Assembly (NCBI GenBank): GCA_023284085.1
Contig: JAKVHY010000045.1
Span: 1 to 43,375, forward strand
DNA length: 43,375 bases
Reading direction: 5' to 3'
Origin: Shewanella benthica
Lineage (GTDB): Bacteria > Pseudomonadota > Gammaproteobacteria > Enterobacterales > Shewanellaceae
Shown: positions 26,413 through 35,121 of the stretch, in pieces
Numbering within the stretch: the first letter of the stretch is position 1
How the letters are laid out: the number at the start of each line of letters is the position of its first letter
The notes under the pieces: generated by a model
What the model saw: the letters and a program-made list of their open reading frames with translations, nothing else
What the model was told of the DNA's origin: nothing
Database searches by the model: none
Translations under genes and position numbers: made by a program

Positions 26413-27351
26413 ATGGCTATTCAGTGGTATCCCGGACATATGCATAAAGCACGTAAAGAGATCGAAGAGGTCATGCCTCAGGTCGATCTTGTGATCGAGG
26501 TGCTCGATGCGAGGATCCCATACAGCAGTGAGAATCCTGTTATTTCGACACTTCGTGGTGACAAGCCCTGTATTAAGCTACTGAACAAGTCAGACTTGGC
26601 CGATCCTGAAGTCACCCAAAGATGGATAGAGTATCTGGAGCGAGAGCAAGGCGTTAAAGCCATGGCTATCACCACTTTGCAAGCGGCTCAAGTGAAGAAA
26701 ATCCCCGATCTCTGCCGTAAATTTGTCCCAAATCGGGATAAACTCGAAAAAGATATTCGTACCATGATCATGGGTATCCCCAATGTGGGTAAGTCCACCA
26801 TCATCAATACTCTCGCAGGCCGTATGATTGCCAAGACAGGCAATGAACCCGCAGTGACTAAGGTGCAGCAGCGTATCAACTTAAGAAATGGCATCGTCTT
26901 GTCTGATACCCCCGGTATTCTCTGGCCTAAAGTCGACAATGAAAAGAGCAGTTATCGCCTGGCTATCACAGGTGCGATTAAAGATACCGCCATGGAATAT
27001 GAAGATGTCGCCATGTTTGCTGCCGAGTACTTTTTAAAGGCCTACCCGGAAGCGATTGCCGAGCGTTATAAACTTACAGAGCTACCCGATACCGACATCG
27101 AGTTATTAGAAGCCATAGGCCGCAAGAGAGGGGCACTGCGCCCAGGTGGACGTATCGACTTGCACAAGGTATCAGAATTAGTCCTTCATGAATTCCGTTC
27201 AGGAAAAATGGGCCAACTTTCATTAGAAACCCCCGAAATGGCTGAAGAAGAAAAAGCAGAAGTCGCGGTGATCATGGCAGAAAAAGCCGCTAAAGATGAG
27301 AAAAGGAAAGAAAAAGAAAGACTCAAGCAGGCTGGGAAGCGCCATAGATAA
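26413..27351 (+). CDS. ylqF: YlqF/RbgA-family ribosome biogenesis GTPase
   Basis: This is a circularly permuted GTPase involved in large-subunit assembly in other bacteria. In 312 residues the G4 motif NKSD (58-61) comes before G1 GIPNVGKS (121-128), and G3 DTPG is at 165-168, which is the permuted order. AIQWYPGHMHKARKEI is the family N-terminus. The tail is highly charged (Lys and Glu) and probably binds rRNA. It stands as a single gene between terminators. Confidence 0.93.
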   Translation: MAIQWYPGHMHKARKEIEEVMPQVDLVIEVLDARIPYSSENPVISTLRGDKPCIKLLNKSDLADPEVTQRWIEYLEREQGVKAMAITTLQAAQVKKIPDLCRKFVPNRDKLEKDIRTMIMGIPNVGKSTIINTLAGRMIAKTGNEPAVTKVQQRINLRNGIVLSDTPGILWPKVDNEKSSYRLAITGAIKDTAMEYEDVAMFAAEYFLKAYPEAIAERYKLTELPDTDIELLEAIGRKRGALRPGGRIDLHKVSELVLHEFRSGKMGQLSLETPEMAEEEKAEVAVIMAEKAAKDEKRKEKERLKQAGKRHR

Positions 27352-27371
27352 CCCCTAGCACTTTCTCTTGA

Positions 27372-27403
27372 TTAAGAATGGGAGCACAGGCTCCCATTCT
27401 TAA
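27372..27403. terminator. Strong hairpin after ylqF
   Basis: A perfect 14-bp stem (27372-27385 with 27390-27403) has an ACAG loop, between two convergent genes. The T-run is poor (TTAATTATAT), so it may stop transcription weakly or act as an RNA 3' stabiliser. Confidence 0.6.
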
Positions 27404-27446
27404 TTATATCTAACCACAAATACGACTCATAATGCATACATTGGCA

Positions 27447-27920
27447 TCATGACTTAGCGCAAAGTATTCTCTGTACAAGGTTATCACAGCTTAGTTCTAA
27501 CAAGTCTAAAACCAATTCGAAGCCATCGCCTGCACCATAATAAGGATCGGGTACTTCCAGCACTTCATTGTTATCATCAAAATCCAGTATCAAGGCTAGT
27601 TTAGCGAGATATTGCTCAGGGCAACACGCTCTAAGATCCGCCAAATTTTGTTTATCTGCAGCCAGTATCAGATCAAAATTGACAAAATCCGTCTCAGTCA
27701 CCTGCCTTGCCTGCATATTACTAAAATCAAATCCTCTTTTCATGCCAGCAGCCACCGAACGTTTATCGGGAGCTTGCCCCTGATGATGGGCTATCGTCCC
27801 TGCCGAATCTATTCTTATATTCAGGCCACTCTGCTGTGCTTTAAATCTAAACACAGCTTCGGCACTGGGCGAGCGACATATGTTGCCCATGCAGACAAAT
27901 AATACACTTTCAATGTTCAT
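27447..27920 (-). CDS. Low-molecular-weight protein-tyrosine phosphatase
   Basis: This 157-residue phosphatase has the signature C10-MGNI-C15-R16-S near the N-terminus and the general acid in VPDPYYGAG (D125). In bacteria such enzymes often pair with capsule tyrosine kinases (Wzb/Wzc); no kinase is nearby, so this is the eukaryote-like orphan type. It is alone on its strand, with Lig E 69 bases downstream of its start in the same orientation. Confidence 0.92.
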   Translation of the reverse strand: MNIESVLFVCMGNICRSPSAEAVFRFKAQQSGLNIRIDSAGTIAHHQGQAPDKRSVAAGMKRGFDFSNMQARQVTETDFVNFDLILAADKQNLADLRACCPEQYLAKLALILDFDDNNEVLEVPDPYYGAGDGFELVLDLLELSCDNLVQRILCAKS

Positions 27921-27989
27921 TTATAGTTGTTCTACCCTATTTATCATTAAGTTACGATAACAAAAATGTGAATGGCCTTTTAGTTATAT

Positions 27990-28847
27990 TTATTCAATGG
28001 ACCTCACCCTAAGAAATCGAGCAAACCTAGGCGTTCCTTTCTGGGTTAACCCTGAATACTGGTAGGTGACAGTCGAGCCAATCTCAGGTGGATTTCTCCT
28101 CTCTTTCATACTAAAGCCTGTACCGAGTTTGAATCTGACTCCCTGCTGATTTTCAACTAACAAGGCCCCCATAACACCTTGCAGCTTCCCCTTACCCGCC
28201 TGATAAGCAATGACTCTTGCTTCTTCATCATAATAAGGTTTAAGTTTAATCAGGTTCGGGTTTCGACCGGCGACATACAATGAACTAACCTTATGCAACA
28301 TCAAGCCTTCGCCGCCATCGGCCACGACCTCACTGAACCAGATATCAAGCTGATGCTGATTATCTAGCCTCTTCTGCTCTATCAGCTCTAGATACTCAGT
28401 TCCAAAGTTCAAATCTTTGCTAGCCGTGGTATATCTTTCGACAAAAGATCCCGGATGAGATGGCAGATCGAACACCATAAACTTAACCTTTCGCCACTGT
28501 GCATCGATAGGCTCTTTTCTTCTTGCCAAAGATGACATCTGCTCGAAGGTTCCTCTTCCCATCCACAGCTCACCATCTAAAGGATAAGTTGGAAAGCCGC
28601 CAACAAACCAGTCAGGTATAGCAATTATTCTACCGGACCGAGAGCTCATCTGACGGCCATCCCAAAATCCTCTGACCCCATCGAGTTTTTCGCTGACCAG
28701 ATAGCCTGATACTGGACCTTCCATATCTGTGTGTACAGCCTGTTGGATATTAGCAGGTATGGGCCTGGATAGGCTATTTGGTGGGGATATCACAGTGCCA
28801 CAGAGGATATAAATCAGTACTGAATAGGTTAAAATTCGTCTATACAT
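27990..28847 (-). CDS. Lig E-type ATP-dependent DNA ligase with signal peptide
   Basis: This small ATP-dependent ligase of 285 residues has a nucleotidyltransferase domain and a short OB domain. Motif I EKLDGVRG places the adenylated lysine at K54. DGELWMGRGTF, DGGEGLMLH and LIKLKPY are the later motifs, and RFARFLRVR ends the OB part. The first ~25 residues (RRILTYSVLIYILCGTVIS) look like a secretion signal, so it probably acts in the periplasm, where related enzymes are proposed to aid DNA uptake or extracellular DNA handling. GGAG lies seven bases before the start codon. It is distinct from the essential NAD-dependent LigA. Confidence 0.92.
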   Translation of the reverse strand: MYRRILTYSVLIYILCGTVISPPNSLSRPIPANIQQAVHTDMEGPVSGYLVSEKLDGVRGFWDGRQMSSRSGRIIAIPDWFVGGFPTYPLDGELWMGRGTFEQMSSLARRKEPIDAQWRKVKFMVFDLPSHPGSFVERYTTASKDLNFGTEYLELIEQKRLDNQHQLDIWFSEVVADGGEGLMLHKVSSLYVAGRNPNLIKLKPYYDEEARVIAYQAGKGKLQGVMGALLVENQQGVRFKLGTGFSMKERRNPPEIGSTVTYQYSGLTQKGTPRFARFLRVRSIE

Positions 28848-29097
28848 GGAACGCTCCTTCGTCTGCTTGGAATAGGTTAAATCCTTTAACCTGTGGGAAC
28901 GACTTTATTTATACACATTGGTATTACAATAAATATCAGTGTAGAACATGAACCAATTTAATTGAAATAGGTCTCAAATATTCCAAGTGATATACTCTGC
29001 GCGAATTTAGCCAACATCTTTAGCAATCAGTTTATCAATTTGATAACAATACAGGTTTTACCTCTACAAGAGCGGGTAAAATCTTAGACGGAAAATT

Positions 29098-29469
29098 ATG
29101 AAACCAGAAAACAATCATGGTATAAAGCGAGTTTTTAGGGCAACAGGCTTCTCAATGAAAGGGCTTAAGGCTGCCTGGGTTCACGAAGCAGCATTCAGGC
29201 AAGAGCTCATGTTAGCCATCGTCATGTTGCCAATCGCAGTATTAGTGGATATCACCACGATTGAGAAGCTATTGCTTATCTTTAGCCTCTTTATCGTGCT
29301 TATCGTTGAATTGTTAAATTCTGCCATCGAAGCGGTCGTCGATAGAATAGGCGATGAGATCCATACCTTAAGCGGACAAGCCAAAGATATCGCCTCTGCG
29401 GCGGTATTTATGAGCCTGGCTCTGTGTGGAATCACTTGGGCGGTGATATTGGCCAGCAGATACCTTTAA
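29098..29469 (+). CDS. dgkA: Diacylglycerol kinase
   Basis: This small trimeric inner-membrane kinase recycles diacylglycerol to phosphatidic acid. In 123 residues it has three membrane helices (about 37-53, 57-75 and 98-120) and the family segment ELLNSAIEAVVDRIGDE (E71, N74, E78) with the upstream metal-ligand Glu E30. GGTT and ACGG-rich leader bases precede the ATG without an ideal ribosome site. No neighbour explains its regulation. Confidence 0.95.
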   Translation: MKPENNHGIKRVFRATGFSMKGLKAAWVHEAAFRQELMLAIVMLPIAVLVDITTIEKLLLIFSLFIVLIVELLNSAIEAVVDRIGDEIHTLSGQAKDIASAAVFMSLALCGITWAVILASRYL

Positions 29470-29821
29470 TTATCAACTATCTCAGTAACAAGTTTCACTC
29501 CAACAGTTCTATTGCAGCATAGAGCCAGTTGGAGTGCAGATTTGCCTTTAATACCAGTCAAACACTGACAACCTAAGATAGTAATAGCACAAAGCATTAC
29601 TCCTTTTCTTACACAAATAATAGCAATAACACTCAGCAATCTAACCATTAACAGACCCCCCCCCACCCACAAAAAACAAACAAAACACCCACTCTTTTTA
29701 GACATTTATTGATACAAATCATTCACAAATAGACACAATCTGCTACTATAGAATATCTAAAATCTTCGAATTTAATAAAATCAAGTACTTATAACTATAA
29801 TAATGATTGATGGAGTCGCCT
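29470..29821. other. Intergenic region with a C9 tract
   Basis: The 352 bases after dgkA have no supported gene. A run of nine C at 29656-29664 is followed by an A/C-only stretch to about 29690. An open minus-strand frame (29705-29466) crosses it but has no ribosome site. The last 100 bases contain the promoter of the outer-membrane protein gene. Confidence 0.5.
29722..29749 (+). promoter_or_regulatory. Probable promoter of the outer-membrane protein gene
   Basis: TTCACA (29722-29727, five of six) and TACTAT (29744-29749, four of six) are separated by 16 bases and would start a leader of about 65 bases. Confidence 0.45.
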
Positions 29822-30733
29822 TTGCTCAAAATATTAGGCATCTCATTTTTATGTCTCTTGGCCGCTTGCCAAACATACGCAGCTGATAATGATCAAGCTT
29901 TGCAAGATTTATCATCTATAAATGATGTTGATAACCAAGTTGTGCTCAGGATCGGTGGGTTCTACTCCAACTCCAATTCAAGCATGAATGTCACTAATCC
30001 CACATTAGGTCAGGATTTTAAGATCGATTTCGAAGAAGATCTTAAGCTTGAGGAATCTCAATTTTTACCTTTCTTTGAAATGATTTACCACTTCAACGAG
30101 CGACACAGTCTGTATATCGACTGGAAGCAGTTACACCGAACAGCTGAAGTTGTGGGGATCACCACACCATTTCAGGTAAACTTCGAAGATAAGGTCTACG
30201 ACATAAAAGTGGGCGCTAAGCTTAAAACCACCTTAAATATGGATATCGCCAGATTAGGCTACGGTTATAACTTCTACCAAGGTAATAACTACAGTCTAGG
30301 CCTGTCTGTTGGCTTACATACCATGTTTATCAAAACCGGATTTGAGGGTGATATTGGTGCCTGTATCGAACAAGACCTTGTACTCAAATGTGATCAACTG
30401 CCTCTCAACAAAGCCGTCGATGAGAGTGTCACCGCCCCCCTTCCCGATATTGGTCTTTATGGTGACTATGAATTTAGCCCAGGATTTAGATTCACTGCTC
30501 ACGCGCAATATTTCTATATCAAGCTTGACGATCTCAAGGGTCGTCTAGTCGACATACGTGCTGGTGTAGAGGCTGAGATCACCGAAAATTGGCACATGAC
30601 AGCGGCATTTAATTACTATGAAGTTGATGTCGATTACACCCAAAGGACAAATAGCGGTGATACTCATGTGGCCGATTACAACCTCTACTATAGTTTCATT
30701 GGTCCTATGCTCTCGGTAAGTTATCGTTTCTAA
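29822..30733 (+). CDS. Beta-barrel outer-membrane protein
   Basis: This encodes a secreted protein of about 303 residues. The signal peptide LLKILGISFLCLLAACQTYA ends in AYA-like TYA|AD; the LAAC inside it could be a lipobox, so lipid attachment is an alternative. After it come alternating aromatic beta strands (HSLYIDWKQ, DIARLGYGYNFYQG, FTAHAQYFYIKL) and a terminal Phe (MLSVSYRF), the usual signal for barrel assembly. The function is unknown; the layout recalls OmpW-sized proteins. I favour TTG 29822, which has GGAG six bases upstream, over ATG 29810, which has no ribosome site. Two cysteines (IGACIEQDLVLKCDQ) could form a loop disulfide. Confidence 0.82.
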   Translation: MLKILGISFLCLLAACQTYAADNDQALQDLSSINDVDNQVVLRIGGFYSNSNSSMNVTNPTLGQDFKIDFEEDLKLEESQFLPFFEMIYHFNERHSLYIDWKQLHRTAEVVGITTPFQVNFEDKVYDIKVGAKLKTTLNMDIARLGYGYNFYQGNNYSLGLSVGLHTMFIKTGFEGDIGACIEQDLVLKCDQLPLNKAVDESVTAPLPDIGLYGDYEFSPGFRFTAHAQYFYIKLDDLKGRLVDIRAGVEAEITENWHMTAAFNYYEVDVDYTQRTNSGDTHVADYNLYYSFIGPMLSVSYRF

Positions 30734-30737
30734 ATAA

Positions 30738-30776
30738 TGAGCCTGAGTGAATCGAGAAACGACTCACTCAGGCTCA
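30738..30776. terminator. Hairpin between convergent genes
   Basis: TGAGCCTGAGTGA (30738-30750) pairs perfectly with TCACTCAGGCTCA (30764-30776), with a small inner TCG/CGA pairing. No T-run follows, so it is either a weak terminator or an RNA-stabilising structure. Confidence 0.5.
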
Positions 30777-30794
30777 GCCTCCCCTCGTCAGTTC

Positions 30795-32021
30795 TTAACC
30801 ATAAAACTGATAACACACCAAAATAGCCGCGATGATCCCCGCCAAATCGGCCGTTAAGCCACAGAACAAGGCATGGCGTCCATTGCGTATGCCTACGGCA
30901 CCAAAATACACGGCCAATACATAGAAGGTGGTTTCGGTACTGCCTTGAAATATTGCCGCCAAACGGCCGGCGAAGGAATCTGCGCCATGATGTTCCATGG
31001 TTTCTAACATCATGGCCCTTGCACCTGAGCCGCTAAAAGGCTTCATTATCGCGGTAGGCAAGGCATCGACAAAACGAGTGTCTCCGCCTACCACAGAGAC
31101 GATGACGGAGATGAGGTGCAGCAGGTAATCCAAGGCTCCAGAGGCGCGAAGTAAGCCAATCGCCAATAACATGGCCAACAGATAAGGAATGAGTTTTATC
31201 GATTGAGCAAAGCCTTCTTTGGCGCCTTCGATAAATTCATCATAAACCGCGACCTTACGCATGCCTGCGACCAAGATGAAACTGAACACCAAGATCAATA
31301 AGATACCATTGCCCATGGCCGTGGATAAGATGCCTATCGCCGTTGTCGTCAAGGTGCCTAAATAGAACACCAGCGCCGTGATAGAGCCAAAAATCAAGGC
31401 GCCATAGCCCATGACGACGGCATTGAGTAAGGATAGGCGCTGAAACAGCGCCACCACGAGCACTCCGGCAATGGTGGAAGCAGATGTCGCCAGTAAGATT
31501 GGCAAGAAGATATCGGCTGGCGCCTCAGCCCCCTGCTGGGCCCGATAGAGAAACACGGTGACAGGCACTAAGGTCACTGACGAGGTATTCAATACCAGGA
31601 ACAGGATCTGGGCATTTGTCGCCACCGTTTTATTCGGATTTAAGGTTTGTAAATCCTGCATGGCCTTCAAACCCAGGGGCGTTGCCGCATTATCTAACCC
31701 GAGTACATTAGCGGTGAGATTCATGGTCACACTGCCATAGGCCGGATGGCCCCTCGGCACGTCCGGCATCAACCGAGATAAGAGAGGTTCAAATATCCTG
31801 GAAAACACACTGACAACCCCGGCTTTCTCCCCCACACGCATCAACCCCATCCATAGAGAGAGCACGCCGATGAGACCAAGCGCAATTTCAGCCGCCAGTT
31901 TGGCGCTGTTAAATAATGCCGTCACCGACGCCGATAACACCTCAAGATTGCCATTGAATAACTGAACACAGATGGCAAACAGGGCGGTGACAAAAAAGAA
32001 ATACCAAATTCGATTTAACAC
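30795..32021 (-). CDS. Nucleoside-recognition (SpmA-SpmB fused) membrane protein
   Basis: This inner-membrane protein of 408 residues has about ten helices. The two halves match the spore maturation proteins SpmA and SpmB joined in one chain: MTMNLTANVLGLDNAATPLGLKAM is typical of SpmA, and FSGSGARAMMLETMEHHGADSFAGRLAAIFQGSTETTFYVLAVYFG of SpmB (quoted in part here as GSTETTFYVLA). In non-sporulating bacteria the role is unknown; the Gate domain suggests transport. The organism is not a spore former, so the name should not be taken as function. Confidence 0.88.
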   Translation of the reverse strand: MLNRIWYFFFVTALFAICVQLFNGNLEVLSASVTALFNSAKLAAEIALGLIGVLSLWMGLMRVGEKAGVVSVFSRIFEPLLSRLMPDVPRGHPAYGSVTMNLTANVLGLDNAATPLGLKAMQDLQTLNPNKTVATNAQILFLVLNTSSVTLVPVTVFLYRAQQGAEAPADIFLPILLATSASTIAGVLVVALFQRLSLLNAVVMGYGALIFGSITALVFYLGTLTTTAIGILSTAMGNGILLILVFSFILVAGMRKVAVYDEFIEGAKEGFAQSIKLIPYLLAMLLAIGLLRASGALDYLLHLISVIVSVVGGDTRFVDALPTAIMKPFSGSGARAMMLETMEHHGADSFAGRLAAIFQGSTETTFYVLAVYFGAVGIRNGRHALFCGLTADLAGIIAAILVCYQFYG

Positions 32022-32152
32022 AGAACTTCCTTAACAGGGCGAAGGCAAAATAACCAAACACTTAGCAAAAATACTTAATAAACAATCGAGATTAATTAAA
32101 TTATACCTCCACCAACCTTAAGCTTAACCCGGACTCAAGCTAGGCTGCTCTA

Positions 32153-32161
32153 TGGTATAAT
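32153..32161 (+). promoter_or_regulatory. Extended -10 promoter of rsmF
   Basis: TGGTATAAT at 32153-32161 is an extended -10 (TGN plus TATAAT). The -35 region is weak. The leader to ATG 32202 would be about 34 bases. Confidence 0.55.
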
Positions 32162-32201
32162 CACGCAAATTTCAGCTCGTCACCATGCTTGTTATTAGCA
32201 T

Positions 32202-33662
32202 ATGGCTCAGTACATGGTTCAAAAAATGGCCCTTATAAATCAAGATTTTATCGATAGCATAACGCAAGATATACCTGCTCATCTCTCTATGGATGACTTT
32301 GTTCAATACAGCAGCCGTCCATTGAGAGCCTCGATCCGCGTCAACACGCTAAAAATATCATCGGCCAATTTTATCGAACTCATGCGGCCTAAGGGCTGGA
32401 CACTCGACCCTATTCCATGGTGCTCGGATGGCTTCTGGATAACCCTCGACAGTGAAGTCCAATTAGGCAATACCATAGAACATCTTCAGGGTCTATTTTA
32501 CATCCAAGAAGCCAGCTCAATGTTGCCACCAACGGCACTATTTTCCCAGCTAAATGAAACAGATAATGCCACAATTCTCGATATGGCTTCGGCCCCTGGG
32601 TCTAAGACTACACAGTTAGCGGCCTTAATGAACAACTCTGGCTTGCTGATCGCCAACGAATATTCTTCGAGCCGGGTAAAAGTGTTACATGCTAACGTGC
32701 AACGCATGGGAGTCAGTAATACCGCCCTCACCCATTTCGATGCTCGGGTCTTCGGTGAATATCTCTATGCCACATTTGATGCTATCTTGCTCGACGCCCC
32801 CTGTAGCGGTGAAGGCACCATACGCAAAGACCCTTCAGCGTTAAAAAATTGGAGCCTGGAATCGAGCCAGTCGATTGTTGCGACGCAGAAAGCCCTGATC
32901 GAATCTGCTTTTCTGGCGTTAAAAACCGGTGGAATTCTGGTTTATTCGACCTGTGCACTCAGTCGATTTGAAAACCAGGAAGTGTGTCAACATTTAAAGG
33001 CGATGTACCCCGATGCCGTCGAGTTTGAATCCCTCAGCGATCTGTTTATCGATGCTGATAAGGCCTGTACGGAAGAAGGTTTCTTGCATGTCTGGCCACA
33101 GATTTATGACAGTGAGGGTTTCTTCGTCGCCAAGATAAGAAAAACAGCAGACATTGACAGGCAAGTTGCCGAGCCGAGAAAACAGAAAAACTTCCCCTTC
33201 ACTCGGGCATCCCATAAAACAGACTCTGAGTTAAGGGCATATTTTCAGGATACCTTCGCCATTGAGCTGCCAAGCAAGAGTCAGATAATGGTGAGGGAGC
33301 AAGAATTTTGGTTGTTTCCGCAAAAAATGCAGGGCTTGATTGGTCGGATGCGCTTTCAACGTATAGGCATGAAAATCGCCGACGCCCTTAAGCATGGTCT
33401 TAAGGCACAACACCAAGCAATACTGGCATTTGGTGCGAGGGCCAGCATGGTTGAGCTATCACAAGCTCAGGCAACCGAATATCTAATGGGACGGGATATT
33501 CCCTTAGAAGCAGGCCTGAAGCCACGCGGAGAAGTGATTGTTAGCTACCATAACAGTCCGTTAGGCCTGGCGAAACATCTTGGCAAGCGATTGAAGAACA
33601 ACTTACCCAGAGAGCTTGTCAGGGACAAGATCGTCAATTCTGATGCAAGCAAAGCTCAATGA
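32202..33662 (+). CDS. rsmF: 16S rRNA m5C1407 methyltransferase
   Basis: RsmF methylates C1407 of 16S rRNA. In 486 residues it shows RPLRASIRVNTLKIS, the cofactor motif MASAPGSKTTQ, motif IV DAPCSGEGT and the nucleophile motif YSTCALSRFENQ, in the Nop2/Sun order. The C-terminal third resembles the PUA-like domain of E. coli YebU. The N-terminus MAQYMV aligns with E. coli MAQHTV, supporting ATG 32202. It is followed by a strong terminator. Confidence 0.94.
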   Translation: MAQYMVQKMALINQDFIDSITQDIPAHLSMDDFVQYSSRPLRASIRVNTLKISSANFIELMRPKGWTLDPIPWCSDGFWITLDSEVQLGNTIEHLQGLFYIQEASSMLPPTALFSQLNETDNATILDMASAPGSKTTQLAALMNNSGLLIANEYSSSRVKVLHANVQRMGVSNTALTHFDARVFGEYLYATFDAILLDAPCSGEGTIRKDPSALKNWSLESSQSIVATQKALIESAFLALKTGGILVYSTCALSRFENQEVCQHLKAMYPDAVEFESLSDLFIDADKACTEEGFLHVWPQIYDSEGFFVAKIRKTADIDRQVAEPRKQKNFPFTRASHKTDSELRAYFQDTFAIELPSKSQIMVREQEFWLFPQKMQGLIGRMRFQRIGMKIADALKHGLKAQHQAILAFGARASMVELSQAQATEYLMGRDIPLEAGLKPRGEVIVSYHNSPLGLAKHLGKRLKNNLPRELVRDKIVNSDASKAQ

Positions 33663-33780
33663 AACATTTACTTACAAACGTGCATGAATAATATTGCATA
33701 TAAGCGCTGCAAGCCGGTTATGTCGACTACACTATTAGCCAGAGAGTTAATTCCTAATGAGGATCTCAACAGTAGCGCAC

Positions 33781-33844
33781 GGCTCTTTAGTTAGAGCCAT
33801 TCCCCTGGACCCAGAACAATCGGAATAGTTTTGGGTCTTTTTTT
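33781..33844 (+). terminator. Tandem hairpins ending in a strong terminator
   Basis: A first hairpin GGCTCT/AGAGCC (33781-33786 with 33793-33798) is followed by a terminator with GACCCAGAAC (33808-33817) pairing with GTTTTGGGTC (33828-33837), a ten-base loop, and at least seven T. It ends rsmF transcription. The 120 bases before it have no gene and may carry a small RNA, but no promoter is certain. Confidence 0.75.
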
Positions 33845-33874
33845 GCCCAAAATTTGAGCTTTTATCGACAGATA

Positions 33875-34663
33875 TTAACGTCCGGCTAGCTTAGCCGCAT
33901 CGGTAAACAAGCTGAAGAAATTATCCGTAGTGTATTGAGCCAGCTCTTCATAGGACTCCCCCCTTAACTCGGCGATAAATTCGGCGACGTCACGGACAAA
34001 CGCAGGTTGATTTTCCTTGCCTCTATGGGGAACCGGAGCCAGATAAGGTGAGTCAGTTTCCACTAACAGCCTATCTTTTGGTACCTTTCTCATCACAGTG
34101 CGTAAATCCCCTGCATTCTTAAAGGTTGCAATGCCCGAGACTGAAATATAGAAACCCAGATCAATCGCCGCTTTTGCCATCTCCCAGTTTTCAGTGAAAC
34201 AATGCAATACACCACCGACCTTGTCGGCATGACCATTTCTTAAGAAATTTAGCGTGTCTTCTCGGGCATCTCGGGTATGTATGATTAGCGGTTTATTGAC
34301 TTGCACCGCGAGTTCGATCTGCTGCTCGAAACATTGCTGTTGCAGTGCTTTGGTTTCATTGGCATAGAAGTAATCCAGGCCAGTCTCTCCGATAGCGACA
34401 ACCTTAGGCTCCTTGACAAACACATTGAGCTCAGTGGTATCGAGGCCCTCTTGCACATCCAAGGGATGTACGCCGGCAGAGAGGAACACTTGATCAAACT
34501 CCGCCATCCTATCTCGCATGGAAATAAAACCTTGTTGACGCACATTCACGCACAGGAAATAGTCTACATCCCTGGCTTTTGCATCACTGATGATCTGTTG
34601 CAGAGATTGGTGATCGGGCGCGGCTTTTAAACGGTCGAGATGGCAATGAGAATCAATGAGCAC
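33875..34663 (-). CDS. TatD-family metal-dependent DNase/hydrolase (YcfH type)
   Basis: This 262-residue hydrolase begins LIDSHCHLDRL, the HxH metal motif of TatD/YcfH enzymes. GETGLDYFY, IIHTRDA, GGVLHCFTENWEMA and ETDSPYLAPVPHRGKENQPA follow in family order. These enzymes hydrolyse DNA or remove D-amino acids from tRNA in some bacteria; the exact role is not fixed. GTG at 34663 is chosen, matching the YcfH N-terminus and a TGGAA ribosome site seven bases upstream; ATG 34726 would add 21 unrelated residues. It is the last gene of the pabC operon. Confidence 0.9.
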   Translation of the reverse strand: MLIDSHCHLDRLKAAPDHQSLQQIISDAKARDVDYFLCVNVRQQGFISMRDRMAEFDQVFLSAGVHPLDVQEGLDTTELNVFVKEPKVVAIGETGLDYFYANETKALQQQCFEQQIELAVQVNKPLIIHTRDAREDTLNFLRNGHADKVGGVLHCFTENWEMAKAAIDLGFYISVSGIATFKNAGDLRTVMRKVPKDRLLVETDSPYLAPVPHRGKENQPAFVRDVAEFIAELRGESYEELAQYTTDNFFSLFTDAAKLAGR

Positions 34664-34787
34664 GTGAATTTCCAGCAGAGTGATAGATCTAAAAAAGGAG
34701 TCAAAGAATACAGAGCTATAGGGCAAGGGTCAAATAAAAGGCTTTAGGGAAGAAATACAGCAAAGTGAAGGAAGAGAACAAAATAGA

Positions 34788-35114
34788 TCACATGGTGCAA
34801 GTCAAGTCTCCGGAGGAAAGTTCACGGGCTAAGAGGGTTTCTATATGCTGTTTATGTAATTCTGCATCGGACAAAATCTTGATGCCAATTCCCGCCGGGC
34901 GGCCTCCAGATGCACCAAGAGGATTAATCCAAACCACCATGCCCTGGAACTCATGTTTGTTGACCGCTCCGGGGAGTTGGTAAGCTATGGTTAACTCTTG
35001 GCCCAGATAGTGACTTTCACTGGTCGCAATGAATAGACCCGCCGGCTGAATAAACGGCATATATGCGCGATAAAGCTGATGTAAGGTATCAAAATTGACC
35101 ACTAGGTCTATCAT
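34788..35114 (-). CDS. pilZ: PilZ-domain protein (type IV pilus assembly type)
   Basis: This 108-residue single PilZ domain lies between holB and tatD. In Pseudomonas the same place holds PilZ, needed for type IV pilus formation. The segment PFIQPAGLFIATSE is the equivalent of the DxSxxG region, and the classical RxxxR arginines are missing, so it probably does not bind cyclic di-GMP. MVVWINPLGASGGRPAGIGIKI ends the barrel. It begins seven bases after the holB stop. Confidence 0.88.
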   Translation of the reverse strand: MIDLVVNFDTLHQLYRAYMPFIQPAGLFIATSESHYLGQELTIAYQLPGAVNKHEFQGMVVWINPLGASGGRPAGIGIKILSDAELHKQHIETLLARELSSGDLTCTM

Positions 35115-35121
35115 AAAACGG

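Noticed and set aside
28822..28881. Repeated 12-mer GAATAGGTTAAA near the Lig E start
   Set aside because: Two copies, one inside the coding start, with no further pattern; likely chance.
29466..29705. Open minus-strand frame of 79 codons after dgkA, with an ankyrin-like ending (GKSALQLALCC)
   Set aside because: It overlaps the dgkA stop, crosses the C9 tract and has no ribosome site. A decayed gene fragment remains possible but cannot be shown.
29795..29815. Half of a Fur-like box before the outer-membrane protein gene
   Set aside because: Only the left half (AATAATGAT) matches; the right half does not.
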